Shown here: positions 33,322 to 42,065 of the stretch, piece after piece
Layout: each line of letters starts with the position of its first letter
How positions within the stretch are numbered: the first letter of the stretch is position 1
NCBI RefSeq assembly: GCF_016458235.1
Contig: NZ_JAEMHK010000018.1
Location: forward strand, 1 to 64,000
Source: Geomonas propionica
GTDB lineage: Bacteria > Desulfobacterota > Desulfuromonadia > Geobacterales > Geobacteraceae
Reading direction: 5' to 3'
Length of the DNA stretch: 64,000 nt
The notes under the pieces: model-generated
Seen by the model: the letters and a program-made list of their open reading frames with translations, nothing else
Databases searched by the model: none
What the model was told of the DNA's origin: nothing
Made by a program: the position numbers and the translations under genes

Positions 33322-35034
33322 ATGGTGATCACGCAACCGAGATACCACTCGAAAACCCGGGCGGAGTACCTCATCGCCACCGGGCGCGTCATCCTATCGA
33401 CCTTCTTCCTGGTGGCGGTCTGGCTCGACCCGTCCGAACCGACCCGCTACGCGGCCACCACCTACGGCATCCTCTCCGGCTACCTCGGCTACTCTCTCGT
33501 TATCGGAGCCCTCACCTGGCGCCAGGGCTTTGGCTGGACCTGGCTGCACCTGGTCACCCACAGCATCGACCTCTTGGTCTTTGCCTGCCTCATGTTCCTC
33601 ACCACCGGCCCCAACAGCCCGTTCTTCGTCTATTTCATCTTCATCCTGGTCTGCGCCACCTTCCGCTGGCAGTGGCGCGGCACCCTCTGGACCGCGGCCG
33701 CGGCCATGTGCATCACGCTCTTGCTGGCTTGGTACCCTTCCAACCTGCTCCTGGACCGGAATTTCGAGTTGAACCGCTTCATCATCCGCATCGGCTACCT
33801 CGCCGTTGTCGCAGGACTGCTGGGGTATCTCGGCGCCTACGAGGAGTCTATGCGCGAGATCCTCGCTATGCTGTCCCAGTGGCCCAGGGAAACGCTGCCC
33901 CAGGAGCCGGGGACGGATGGCCAGGGGATGCTGGGTCACGCTGCGGCCATACTGAAGGCGCCGCGGGTGGTGCTTTTGTGGGAGGAGGAAGACGAGCCGT
34001 GGCTGCACCTGCTCTGCTGGACGGCCGAGGGTTGCAGCTACGAGTGGAAGGAACCCGGCGTCTTCGGCGACATCGTGGCGGATGGGCTGGAGCAGGCGAG
34101 CTTCTTCACCCGGGACGCCGGCTCCGGCCACTTTCCCGTTGTCTGCAATACCGTCGCCGGACTGCAGCAGCGCTACTGCGCCCCGCTCGACACGGCGCTG
34201 GTGCGGCGCTTCAACATCTGCTCTGCCTGCGTGTCGCCTTTGCACGGCGAGAAGATCTCCGGGTACCTGCTTGCCCTGGACCGGCAGCAGCCCACCCCCG
34301 ACGACCTGGTCTTAGGTGGCATCGTGGCGCACGAGATAGCGGCCCGGCTCGACCACGCCCTGCTACTGAAACAGTTGCAGCAGGGTGCTGCGGCCGACGA
34401 GCGGCTGCGGCTCGCCCACGATCTGCACGACGGGCTGCTCCAGTCGCTTGCCGGCGCGGGGCTGCAACTCGCCGCGGCGAGCCGGCTCGTCGAGACCGAC
34501 CCAGCCGCCGCCAAGGACAACATCCTGCAGGTGCAGCAGTTGCTCGCCTCGGAGCAGCGTGACCTGAGGTCCCAGATCAACGACATGAAGCGGCTTTTCT
34601 CCCGGCGCAACACAGAGGAGTTCGGGCTCCCCAGGAGGCTGGAGGAGCTGGCCGGCCGCATCAGGCGGCAGTGGGAGGTCGCCTGCTCCGTCACCTGCCA
34701 CACCCCCGCACCGCGGCTGCAGCGCAGCATGGCCCGCGAGATTTATTTCGTAGTGCACGAGGCACTCATCAACGCGGTGCGCCACGCTGAGGCGACCACC
34801 CTGTACGCCGAGATCCGCTTCGACGCACAGTGGGCGCGCATCAGCGTGACCGATGACGGGTGCGGCTTCGGCTTCCAGGGGCGCTACGACCAGGACCAGT
34901 TATGCGACCTGAAGCGCGGGCCGGTAACACTGAGGGAGCGCATCGACGCGCTGAACGGAAAGCTCGTCATCGACTCCAGCGAGCGTGGCGCCCGCCTCGA
35001 CATCACCCTGCCCCTCATAGAACTAGGAGGCTGA
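33322..35034 (+). CDS. Membrane sensor histidine kinase, NarL/DesK-type
   Basis: A 570-residue kinase. About six membrane helices lie between residues 20 and 175, forming an integral-membrane sensor. A poorly conserved GAF-like region at ~195-345 follows. The dimerisation/phosphoacceptor domain is HisKA_3 (RLAHDLHDGLLQSL), with His369 as the likely phosphorylation site. The ATPase domain (~465-565) has NAVRHAEA and DDGCGFGF boxes. AGGAG lies 5 bases before the ATG. The stop is one base from the cognate response regulator. The signal is not evident; the multi-helix sensor suggests a lipid, membrane or hydrophobic cue. Confidence 0.93.
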   Translation: MVITQPRYHSKTRAEYLIATGRVILSTFFLVAVWLDPSEPTRYAATTYGILSGYLGYSLVIGALTWRQGFGWTWLHLVTHSIDLLVFACLMFLTTGPNSPFFVYFIFILVCATFRWQWRGTLWTAAAAMCITLLLAWYPSNLLLDRNFELNRFIIRIGYLAVVAGLLGYLGAYEESMREILAMLSQWPRETLPQEPGTDGQGMLGHAAAILKAPRVVLLWEEEDEPWLHLLCWTAEGCSYEWKEPGVFGDIVADGLEQASFFTRDAGSGHFPVVCNTVAGLQQRYCAPLDTALVRRFNICSACVSPLHGEKISGYLLALDRQQPTPDDLVLGGIVAHEIAARLDHALLLKQLQQGAAADERLRLAHDLHDGLLQSLAGAGLQLAAASRLVETDPAAAKDNILQVQQLLASEQRDLRSQINDMKRLFSRRNTEEFGLPRRLEELAGRIRRQWEVACSVTCHTPAPRLQRSMAREIYFVVHEALINAVRHAEATTLYAEIRFDAQWARISVTDDGCGFGFQGRYDQDQLCDLKRGPVTLRERIDALNGKLVIDSSERGARLDITLPLIELGG

Positions 35035-35035
35035 C

Positions 35036-35671
35036 ATGATCCGACTGGTCATCGCCGACGACCATCCACTCATCCTTAACGGGCTCACCGGTCTCTTCAA
35101 CTTCGAGGAGGATTTCGAGGTAATGGCAAGCTGCAGTAACGGCAGCGACGCCCTGGAGGAGATCCGCCGGCAGCGCCCCGACGTCGCCGTCCTCGACATT
35201 CGCATGCCGGGGCTGAACGGCATTGAGGTGGCCCGCAGGGTGGTCGAGGAACAGCTCGGCGCACGCCTGGTGCTGCTCACCGCGGCCCTGGAGGACGAGG
35301 ACATGCTGGATGCTGTCATGCTCGGCATCCAGGGAGTGGTGTTGAAGGAGATGGCGCCGCAGTTCCTGGTACAGTGCATCCGCAAGGTGCATGCCGGTGA
35401 GCAGTGGCTGGAGCGGCGCTCCGCGAAACAGGCCCTGGAAAAGCTCCTGAAGCGCGAGGCGGGGGGGCGGGAAGTCTCCGGGCTTCTCACCCAGCGCGAG
35501 ATCGAACTGGTGCGCATGGTGGCGGGTGGTCTGCGCAACAAGGAGATCGCCGACAGGCTCTGCATCAGCGAGGGGACGGTCAAGGTCCACCTGCACAACA
35601 TCTACCAGAAGGTGGGCGTCGACGGCCGGGTGGCGCTGTTGCGCTACGCACAGGAAAAGGGGCTCGTGTAG
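35036..35671 (+). CDS. NarL/FixJ family response regulator
   Basis: A 211-residue regulator. The receiver domain has the acidic pocket Asp8-Asp9 and phosphoacceptor Asp54 (VLDIRMPG). The LuxR-type helix-turn-helix lies near 145-195 (LTQREIELVRMVAGGLRNKEIADRLCISEGTVKVHLHNIYQKVGV in outline). It is the partner of the kinase at 33322, separated by one base. Its targets could include the hydrogenase operon 289 bases downstream or the exporter upstream; neither is shown by the sequence. Confidence 0.94.
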   Translation: MIRLVIADDHPLILNGLTGLFNFEEDFEVMASCSNGSDALEEIRRQRPDVAVLDIRMPGLNGIEVARRVVEEQLGARLVLLTAALEDEDMLDAVMLGIQGVVLKEMAPQFLVQCIRKVHAGEQWLERRSAKQALEKLLKREAGGREVSGLLTQREIELVRMVAGGLRNKEIADRLCISEGTVKVHLHNIYQKVGVDGRVALLRYAQEKGLV

Positions 35672-35692
35672 CGGACGCGGGGAAATAAAGGC

Positions 35693-35717
35693 GGGCGAAT
35701 GATTATTCGCCCCTACA
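35693..35717. repeat. GGGCGAAT-GATT-ATTCGCCC palindrome, copy 1
   Basis: GGGCGAATGATTATTCGCCC followed by CTACA. An identical copy, in the same orientation, is at 50202-50226. Confidence 0.9.
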
Positions 35718-35727
35718 GGCACCATGC

Positions 35728-35754
35728 GCCCTCCCCTCCCTTGACGGGAGGGGG
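35728..35754. repeat. GC-rich palindromic intergenic repeat
   Basis: CCCTCCCCTCCCTTGACGGG then AGGGGG, a member of the dispersed family, in the 288-base gap before the hydrogenase operon. The remaining A/T-rich part (35760-35900) includes TATACT at 35893-35898, a candidate -10 box, but no matching -35 that I can defend. Confidence 0.75.
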
Positions 35755-35959
35755 TATGAGCGGCAGTCTCCACCGACAATTCCACACTCATAAAATCCAT
35801 TTTTACACTCAAGCCCCTGCCCTTTGTGAATTTATTTATAACCAACTACATTTTCTCCCCTTGCAATAAAACATCTTTCTACTAAAATAGCATATACTGC
35901 CAGTTCTGGTTCACGCGCCAAAGAGTCCACCGTTTCGCTGTCAGCAAGGGGAGGCAGGG

Positions 35960-37099
35960 ATGAGCACGACGAGAACAGAGCCGTGTAACGACAAACAGGG
36001 AGCTACCCTCGGCAATGAGGATCTCTCCATCAGCCAGATACTGAAGGAGCGTGGCGTCTCCCGACGCGACTTCCTGAAGTTCTGCTCTACCGTCACGGCG
36101 GCCCTGGCGCTGCCACCCTCATTCGCCCCGTCGGTCGCCCGGGCGCTGGACGAGGTGAAGCGGCCGCCCCTGGTCTGGCTGGAGTTCCAGGGCTGTACCG
36201 GCGACAGCGAGGCGCTTCTGCGCTCGGCCAACCCGACCGTGGCGGAGATCATCCTCGACATCCTCTCGGTCGACTACCACGAGACCATCATGGCTGCGGC
36301 GGGGCACCAGGCGGAAGCTGCGCTGGACAAGACCATCACCGACTACAAAGGGAAGTACTTCGCCGTCATAGAGGGCTCCATCCCGATGAAGGACGGCGGG
36401 GTCTACGGCTGCGTCGGGGGCAAGACCAACCTCGAGCGCGCGCGCCAGGTCTGCGGCGGCGCCGCGGCCACCATCGCCATCGGCACTTGCGCCTCCTACG
36501 GCGGGATTCCGGCGGCGGCGCCCAACCCCACCGGCGCGGTGGGGGTCAAGGAGGCGGTCCCCGGCGCCACGGTGATCAACCTCCCCGGCTGCCCCTGCAA
36601 CGCCGACAACCTGACCGCGACCATCGTGCACTACCTGGTCTTCAACAAAATTCCTGCCTTGGACGGCCACGGCCGGCCGCTCTTCGCCTACGGCAAGCGC
36701 ATCCACGACAACTGCGAGCGGCGCCCGCACTTCGACGCCGGGCAGTACGTGGAGAAGTGGGGCGACGAGGGGCACCGCAAGGGGTACTGCCTCTACAAAA
36801 TGGGGTGCAAGGGCCCCGCCACCTTCCACAACTGCCCCACCCAGCGCTACAACGAGAAGACCGCCTGGCCCATCGGCTCGGGTCACCCCTGCGTCGGCTG
36901 CGCCGAACCCCAGTTCTGGGACGTCATGTCCCCCATGTACAAGCGGCTCCCCAACGTGCCGGGCTTCGGCATCGAGCATACCGCCGACGCCATCGGCCTC
37001 GGGCTCGCCGCGGGGGCCGCGGGCGCCTTCGTGGTCCACGGCGCGCTTTCCGCCATGAGAAAGGACAAGGAACCGGGCGAGGACGCCAAGGAGGACTAA
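35960..37099 (+). CDS. [NiFe] uptake hydrogenase small subunit (HyaA/HyaS type)
   Basis: A 379-residue subunit with a twin-arginine signal SRRDFLKFCS followed by a hydrophobic stretch, so the folded dimer is exported by Tat. The proximal cluster region is EFQGCTGDSEALL and IGTCASYGGIPAA/LPGCPCNADN. Medial and distal cluster cysteines are in HDNCERRPHFDAG, YCLYKMGCKGP and GHPCVGCAEPQFWD. A C-terminal hydrophobic helix (~350-370) anchors it to the membrane. It passes electrons from the nickel site to the cytochrome b. GGGAGG precedes the ATG. First gene of the operon. Confidence 0.97.
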   Translation: MSTTRTEPCNDKQGATLGNEDLSISQILKERGVSRRDFLKFCSTVTAALALPPSFAPSVARALDEVKRPPLVWLEFQGCTGDSEALLRSANPTVAEIILDILSVDYHETIMAAAGHQAEAALDKTITDYKGKYFAVIEGSIPMKDGGVYGCVGGKTNLERARQVCGGAAATIAIGTCASYGGIPAAAPNPTGAVGVKEAVPGATVINLPGCPCNADNLTATIVHYLVFNKIPALDGHGRPLFAYGKRIHDNCERRPHFDAGQYVEKWGDEGHRKGYCLYKMGCKGPATFHNCPTQRYNEKTAWPIGSGHPCVGCAEPQFWDVMSPMYKRLPNVPGFGIEHTADAIGLGLAAGAAGAFVVHGALSAMRKDKEPGEDAKED

Positions 37100-37100
37100 G

Positions 37101-38798
37101 ATGACCAAGATCGTTGTCGACCCGATTACCAGGATCGAAGGGCACCTGCGCGTCGAGGCGGAAGTCTCCGGCGGCAAGATCAGCAACGCCTGGGTCTCCG
37201 GCACCATGTTCCGCGGCATCGAGAAGATCCTGAAGGACCGCGACCCGCGCGACGCCTGGTACTGGACCCAGCGCTTCTGCGGCGTCTGTACCACGGTGCA
37301 TTCCATCGCCTCGATCCGCGCCGTCGAGGACGCGCTGAAGATCCCGGTGCCCCCCAACGCGCAGCTGATCCGCAACATCATCATCGCCATACAGAACACC
37401 CAGGACCACGTGATCCACTTCTACCACCTGCACGCGCTGGACTGGGTGGACATCACCTCGGGGCTTAAGGCCGACCCGGTCAAAACTGCGCAGCTCGCGG
37501 CCTCCATCTCGGACTGGCCCAACAACTCCCCCACCTACTTCAAGGCGGTGCAGGACAAGGTGAAGGCCTTCGTCGGCTCCGGGCGCCTCGGCCCCTTCGC
37601 CAACGCCTACTGGGGGCACCCGGCCTACAAGCTCCCGCCGGAGGCGAACCTGATGGCCACGGCGCACTACCTGGAGGCGCTGGAGTGGCAAAAGGACATC
37701 ATCAAGATCCACGCGATCCTCGGGAGCAAGAACCCGCACCCGCAGACCTTCCTGGTGGGAGGGATGTCGATCCCCATCGACCCGGACTCGCAGAACGCGC
37801 TCAACGCCGACAAGCTGATCGAGATTAAGCGCCTGCTGCACAAGGCCCAGGAGTTCGTGGAGAAGGTCTACATCCCGGATCTCCTCGCGGTCGCCTCGTT
37901 CTACAAGGATTGGGCGGCGATCGGCGCCGGGGTCGGCAACTACATGTGCTACCCCGAGTTTCCGGACGCTAACGGCAAGCCGTGGCTCCCCGGCGGCGCC
38001 ATCCTGAACCGCGACATCTCCAAGGTGGTACCGCTGGACCAGAAAAAGATCACCGAGCACGTGGAGCATTCATGGTACCAGGATGCCGGCGGCGACGGCA
38101 AAGGGCTGCACCCGTGGGAAGGGTCGACCGAGCCCAACTACACCGGCCCCAAGCCCCCCTACCAGTACCTCGACACCGACAAGAAGTACTCCTGGGTCAA
38201 GGCGCCGCGCTACGAGGAGATGCCGATGGAGGTGGGGCCGCTGTCCCGCGTGCTGGTCGCCTACGTCTCCGGGCACAAGGAGACCAAGGCGGCGGTGGAC
38301 TTGGTGCTGAAGAAACTCGGCGTCGGTCCGGAGGCGCTCTTTTCCACCCTGGGCAGGACCGGCGCCCGCGGCATTGACTGCCTGGTGATCGCACTGCAAG
38401 CGCCCAAGTGGCTGGACGAGTTGATCGGCAACATCGCCAAGGGTGACCTGAGGATTCACTCCAACGAGATGTGGGATCCCGCCACCTGGCCCGCCGAGGC
38501 GCACGGCTACGGCTGGCACGAGGCGCCCCGCGGGGGCCTGGGACACTGGATCAAGATCAAGGACCAGAAGATTTTGAACTACCAGGCGGTGGTCCCCTCC
38601 ACCTGGAACGCCTCGCCGCGCGACGCCAAGGGGCAGCCCGGCCCGTACGAGGCGGCGCTTTTGGGGACGCCGGTGGCCGACCCGGAAAAGCCGCTGGAGA
38701 TCCTGCGCACCATCCACTCCTTCGACCCTTGCCTGGCCTGCGCCGTGCACGTCCTCGACGCGACCGGCAGGGAGATGGTCAGGGTGAAGGCATCCTAG
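37101..38798 (+). CDS. [NiFe] uptake hydrogenase large subunit
   Basis: A 565-residue catalytic subunit that oxidises H2. The nickel ligands are Cys60 and Cys63 (RFCGVC) and Cys544 and Cys547 (DPCLACAVH). The protein continues 15 residues past His550, the peptide removed by the maturation protease after nickel insertion, and that protease is encoded three genes downstream. Only one base separates it from the small subunit gene. The accessory hyp genes are not in this window. Confidence 0.97.
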   Translation: MTKIVVDPITRIEGHLRVEAEVSGGKISNAWVSGTMFRGIEKILKDRDPRDAWYWTQRFCGVCTTVHSIASIRAVEDALKIPVPPNAQLIRNIIIAIQNTQDHVIHFYHLHALDWVDITSGLKADPVKTAQLAASISDWPNNSPTYFKAVQDKVKAFVGSGRLGPFANAYWGHPAYKLPPEANLMATAHYLEALEWQKDIIKIHAILGSKNPHPQTFLVGGMSIPIDPDSQNALNADKLIEIKRLLHKAQEFVEKVYIPDLLAVASFYKDWAAIGAGVGNYMCYPEFPDANGKPWLPGGAILNRDISKVVPLDQKKITEHVEHSWYQDAGGDGKGLHPWEGSTEPNYTGPKPPYQYLDTDKKYSWVKAPRYEEMPMEVGPLSRVLVAYVSGHKETKAAVDLVLKKLGVGPEALFSTLGRTGARGIDCLVIALQAPKWLDELIGNIAKGDLRIHSNEMWDPATWPAEAHGYGWHEAPRGGLGHWIKIKDQKILNYQAVVPSTWNASPRDAKGQPGPYEAALLGTPVADPEKPLEILRTIHSFDPCLACAVHVLDATGREMVRVKAS

Positions 38799-38810
38799 AG
38801 GAGGTGGGCC

Positions 38811-39476
38811 ATGTCGGATGTTTGCAAAGTCAAGCAGTACGTCTGGGAACTGCCGCTGCGCTGGTTTCACTGGATCAACGTGCTCGCCATCGTGATCCTC
38901 TCAGGCACCGGCTTCCTGATCGGGCACCCGGTCACGCTCGGGAGCACCCCCTCCGACTACGCCATGGGCTGGATCCGCCTGATCCATTTCGTGGCCGCCT
39001 ACGCCTTCACCGTGAGCGTCGCCTCGCGCGTGGTCTGGGCCTTCATCGGCAACGAGCACGCCAGCTGGCGCGCCTTCTTCCCCATGTACAGCGCCAAGGG
39101 GAGGGAAAAGCTCCGGCACATGATACGCTACTACACGCTGCAGACCCACGAGGTGCCCGAGATCGTGGGGCACAACCCGCTGGCGACCACCGCCTATTTC
39201 GTGCTCTTCCTGATCTACCTCGGCATGATCCTCACCGGTTTCGCCATGTACGCCACCCACGCGCCGGGCGGCATCATGTTCAAGTCGCTGGGCTTCATGT
39301 ATTCTCATTTCACCCTGCAGGGGATGCGCCTTGCCCACCACCTGGGCATGTGGCTCATCTTCGGCTTCGTCATCAATCACATCTACAGCGCTTGGCTGAT
39401 GGACATCAAGGAGCACGGCGGCGAAATCTCCAGCATGTTCAGCGGTTACAAGTTCACCGTAAAAAAAGGAGAATGA
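38811..39476 (+). CDS. cybH: Ni/Fe-hydrogenase b-type cytochrome subunit
   Basis: A 221-residue integral membrane cytochrome b with four helices (LRWFHWINVLAIVILSGTGFLIG; IHFVAAYAFTVSVASRVVWAF; TAYFVLFLIYLGMILTGFAMY; HLGMWLIFGFVINHIYSAW). His residues in the first, second and last helices are positioned as haem b ligands. It transfers electrons from the periplasmic hydrogenase dimer to the quinone pool. It follows the large subunit by 12 bases. Confidence 0.96.
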   Translation: MSDVCKVKQYVWELPLRWFHWINVLAIVILSGTGFLIGHPVTLGSTPSDYAMGWIRLIHFVAAYAFTVSVASRVVWAFIGNEHASWRAFFPMYSAKGREKLRHMIRYYTLQTHEVPEIVGHNPLATTAYFVLFLIYLGMILTGFAMYATHAPGGIMFKSLGFMYSHFTLQGMRLAHHLGMWLIFGFVINHIYSAWLMDIKEHGGEISSMFSGYKFTVKKGE

Positions 39477-39480
39477 ACAC

Positions 39481-40011
39481 GTGGCCGCTAACTCGATAAA
39501 GAACGCACCGAAGGTCCTGGTGCTTGGTGTAGGAAACGTGGTGATGGGCGACGACGGCGTCGGCATCCGCGTAGTGCAGCAGCTGCAACGGGAATACCGT
39601 TTCCCCAAGGATGTCGAGATCGTGGACGGCGGTACCCTGGGGCTCGACCTCCTCCCGGTGCTGGAGGGGAGGAGCCACCTGATCATGGTCGATGCCGTGG
39701 AAACCGGGAAGGAGCCCGGGACCTGCGTGCGCCTCGCCGGTGAGGAGCTCCCCATCGCCCTGGAGACCAAGGTTTCCCCGCACCAGATGGGGCTCAAGGA
39801 TCTCCTCTCGGTGGCGAGGCTCATGGGGCAGGCGCCGGGCAAGATGGTGCTCATCGGCGTGCAGCCGGGAAGCATCGAAATGGGAACCGAGCTTACCCAC
39901 GAGGTGTCGCTGCAGGTGGAGACCATGAAGGGGGCGGTGCTCAAGGAGCTTTCCGGCTTCGGCGTCCAGTGCCGCCCCGTCACCCGCGCCGTCAACGTCT
40001 GCAGGGACTAG
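39481..40011 (+). CDS. HyaD/HybD family hydrogenase maturation protease
   Basis: A 176-residue cytoplasmic endopeptidase that trims the C-terminus of the large subunit. Family marks are VLGVGNVVMGDDGVGIRV, where Glu is replaced by the Asp of the metal-sensing position, VDGGTLGLDL, DAVETG and SPHQMGLKDLL, where His is the third nickel-sensing ligand. It starts at GTG 39481, with AAGGAG 8 bases upstream, and is 4 bases after the cytochrome b gene. Confidence 0.95.
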   Translation: MAANSIKNAPKVLVLGVGNVVMGDDGVGIRVVQQLQREYRFPKDVEIVDGGTLGLDLLPVLEGRSHLIMVDAVETGKEPGTCVRLAGEELPIALETKVSPHQMGLKDLLSVARLMGQAPGKMVLIGVQPGSIEMGTELTHEVSLQVETMKGAVLKELSGFGVQCRPVTRAVNVCRD

Positions 40012-40016
40012 CCGAC

Positions 40017-40457
40017 GTGTCCCGCTACGCTCCGTCCCAAGCACCTCTCCCCGGAGCCACGACCAGCCCGACCTTGCCATCGGCCCCTCCCCCTGAAGGG
40101 GGGAGGCTGGGAGGGGGGAAGCTTCTGCGCCGCGCCCTCGCCTCCCTCGCCCTGGCAGTACTCCTGGCAGGCTGCACCGATACCCGGCCTGCCGGCCCGC
40201 CCCCCGTGGCGACGCCGCGCGGCGCCGAACTCTTCAAGGAGCGCTGCGCCCCCTGCCACCCGGACGGCAGCAACGTCATCAATCCCAAGAAGACCCTGCA
40301 CGGCGGCGTGTTGGCCGACAACGGCGTCACCACGCCCGCCGGGATCGTGAAGAAAATGCGCAATCCCGGCCCCGGCATGCCCCGCTTCGACCAGTCCGCC
40401 ATCTCTGACGCCGACGCCCGACTCATCGCCGGTTACATTCTCGCCACCTACCGCTGA
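40017..40457 (+). CDS. Lipoprotein c-type cytochrome, monohaem
   Basis: A small cytochrome c. The signal peptide LLRRALASLALAVLLAGC has a lipobox (LAGC), so the mature protein is lipidated at Cys. One haem motif CAPCH is followed by a class-I-like fold with the probable Met ligand in GPGMPRF. The N-terminus is uncertain. No ATG is available; the GTG at 40017 gives 146 residues, but ~37 of them precede the signal peptide and are partly coded by a dispersed GC-rich repeat (40084-40118). It follows the protease gene by 5 bases and may accept hydrogenase electrons. Confidence 0.75.
   Translation: MSRYAPSQAPLPGATTSPTLPSAPPPEGGRLGGGKLLRRALASLALAVLLAGCTDTRPAGPPPVATPRGAELFKERCAPCHPDGSNVINPKKTLHGGVLADNGVTTPAGIVKKMRNPGPGMPRFDQSAISDADARLIAGYILATYR
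40084..40118. repeat. GC-rich palindromic repeat inside the 5' part of a cytochrome gene
   Basis: CCCCTCCCCCTGAAGGGGGG then AGGCTGGGAGGGGGG. It is the subtype with a GAGGCTGGGAGGGGG tail, shared with 43626-43661, and is in frame with the cytochrome reading frame. Confidence 0.85.
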
Positions 40458-40514
40458 GCCCCCGCCCGCGTTTCCCTGCCGCCCTAGCCAAAGGACCAGA
40501 CCCGTCGTACGTCC

Positions 40515-40610
40515 ACCTCCCCTCTCCCCGTGGGAGAGGGCTAGGGTGAGGGGACAGCAGCGTCGGCCCTCACCCGCCCTTCGGGCACCCTCTCCCGGAG
40601 GGAGAGGGAC
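40515..40610. repeat. Two facing CCCTCACCCTAGCCCTCTCCC-type repeats
   Basis: 40515-40552 (CTCCCCTCTCCCCGTGGGAG then AGGGCTAGGGTGAGGGG) and 40566-40609 (GCCCTCACCCGCCC, then TCTCCCGGAGGGAGAGGG) face each other. They fill the 262-base gap after the hydrogenase operon. Confidence 0.8.
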
Positions 40611-40660
40611 TGGAATAACTCCTTGCCACAAGCCAGATTAAAGCCTCCTCGTTTTGCCTG

Positions 40661-40689
40661 TTTACTTTATGCAAACTGTGGCATATATT
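40661..40689 (+). promoter_or_regulatory. Sigma-70-like promoter of the YgiB/YgiC/YjfL-like module
   Basis: TTTACT at 40661-40666, a 17-base spacer and TATATT at 40684-40689. It predicts a start of transcription near 40696, which supports the ATG at 40720. Confidence 0.6.
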
Positions 40690-40719
40690 CCGACCGCCAT
40701 TACTTCAGCGGGGAGTGCC

Positions 40720-42063
40720 ATGGGCCTTTTCGAAAAGATCGAGTTCGACCAGATGGACAACCAGCCGAACCACCCGGAGCGCTCCCAGCGGCGCTGGCAG
40801 GAGGGGGAAACCTTTACCATACGGTACCTGCTTTGGCCCAAGCTCAGCACGCTCATCGCCCCCGTCATACTGTTCCCCATCTTGCAGCTCTTCCTCGAGG
40901 ACGGCTTCTTCGTCTTCCAGATCCTCTGTGTCATCGCCCTGGTCGTCTGCTTGCAACTCGGCGCGGACTGCCTGCTCACCCAGGAAATCATGTTCACCCC
41001 GGACCGGATCTTCAAAAGGGGGCTCCTCGGCATCCAGGAGATCCCGGTCTACGACCTGAAAGCGCAGGTCACCAACCAACAGAACCTGAAGCTCTGCCAC
41101 GGCTCCGATAAGAACCTGCGCGAGTCGATCACGGTGTACCGCTACCTGATCTGCGAGGACGATTTGGCCGACGCCATCGGCTACCTGCAGGACGTCCACC
41201 ACGTCCGGTTCGCCGACAGGACCTCGGGGGCCACCGAATCCCACTGCAACAAGATCGCCTCGGACCAGTTCCTGAAGGCGGCGGGAAGCTACCGCCTCAT
41301 GGCGGGCTTCTTCCTGCTGTTCACCCTCGTCGCCATATTCACCGTCGGGCTCTCCGACGTCTTCATGGGGATTGGCCTTTCCCTCCCCGCCTACCCCATC
41401 CGGGTCTCCGGCATCGCGCTCGCCCTCGGCGGCTTCTTCCTGATCAGGCACTGGAGCGCCGCCGCGCGCCGTAGCGGCGACGCAGGTGTGGCCCCGGTCA
41501 TGGAGCGGCTGGACCGGGCCGATCTCAACGTCTTCTACTGCGCCACGGTCGCCGTCCTCGTCGGCGCGATGGGGCTTTTACTCTTCATCCTGTTCGGCAA
41601 CGCCCTCGACCTGTACCTCTTCATGATCGTGGCCTGGTTCTACTTCAGGGACGGTTATCCGCGTCTTTCCACCTGGGAGCGACTGTCCGCCAGCAAGCCC
41701 GCGCCTGAATCCTCCCTGGCGCCGACGCAACTGCTGCCACGACGCTCCCTGCAGATTTCCCTGGTGCTCATGGGGACCCTGGCGGTGGTGAGCTACGGGG
41801 AGGAGAACCACTACCTCTACGCCAACAAGAAGGACTGCCAGGACGATTGGGGTGACGCCTCCTGCCGGGAGGTCCCGAGCGAAAGCTCCGGTGGCGGCCA
41901 TGGCGGCGGAGGGCGCTACTACGGGCCCCGCTACGGCAGCAGCGGCTACGGCGGCGGTTCCGGCGGCTATGGCGGCCGGGGTGCCCGCGCCATTGGCGTG
42001 ACCAGCGTGAGCCGCGGGGGCTTCGGCTCGCTGGGCGGCTTCCACGGCGGCTTCGGAGGGTAA
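40720..42063 (+). CDS. Polytopic membrane protein with a YgiB/YjfM (DUF1190)-like C-terminal tail
   Basis: A 447-residue protein. An N-terminal cytosolic segment leads into a helix pair at ~43-85, a soluble domain at ~90-180 (beginning FTPDRIFKRGLLGIQEIPVYDL, PH-like in appearance), then helix pairs at ~195-245 and ~270-315, and one last helix near 350. The C-terminal ~95 residues have the DUF1190 features: YANKKDCQDDWGDASCREVP, a Gly/Tyr/Ser-rich stretch, and TSVSRGGFGS. E. coli YgiB and YjfM are separate lipoproteins with these features. I start at 40720, with GGGGAG 5 bases upstream. It is followed after 2 bases by the YgiC-like gene. Confidence 0.75.
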   Translation: MGLFEKIEFDQMDNQPNHPERSQRRWQEGETFTIRYLLWPKLSTLIAPVILFPILQLFLEDGFFVFQILCVIALVVCLQLGADCLLTQEIMFTPDRIFKRGLLGIQEIPVYDLKAQVTNQQNLKLCHGSDKNLRESITVYRYLICEDDLADAIGYLQDVHHVRFADRTSGATESHCNKIASDQFLKAAGSYRLMAGFFLLFTLVAIFTVGLSDVFMGIGLSLPAYPIRVSGIALALGGFFLIRHWSAAARRSGDAGVAPVMERLDRADLNVFYCATVAVLVGAMGLLLFILFGNALDLYLFMIVAWFYFRDGYPRLSTWERLSASKPAPESSLAPTQLLPRRSLQISLVLMGTLAVVSYGEENHYLYANKKDCQDDWGDASCREVPSESSGGGHGGGGRYYGPRYGSSGYGGGSGGYGGRGARAIGVTSVSRGGFGSLGGFHGGFGG

Positions 42064-42065
42064 CG

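Noticed and set aside
36119-37399. 426-codon antisense frame over the hydrogenase genes
   Set aside because: Shadow of the small and large subunit genes, which carry complete catalytic motifs.
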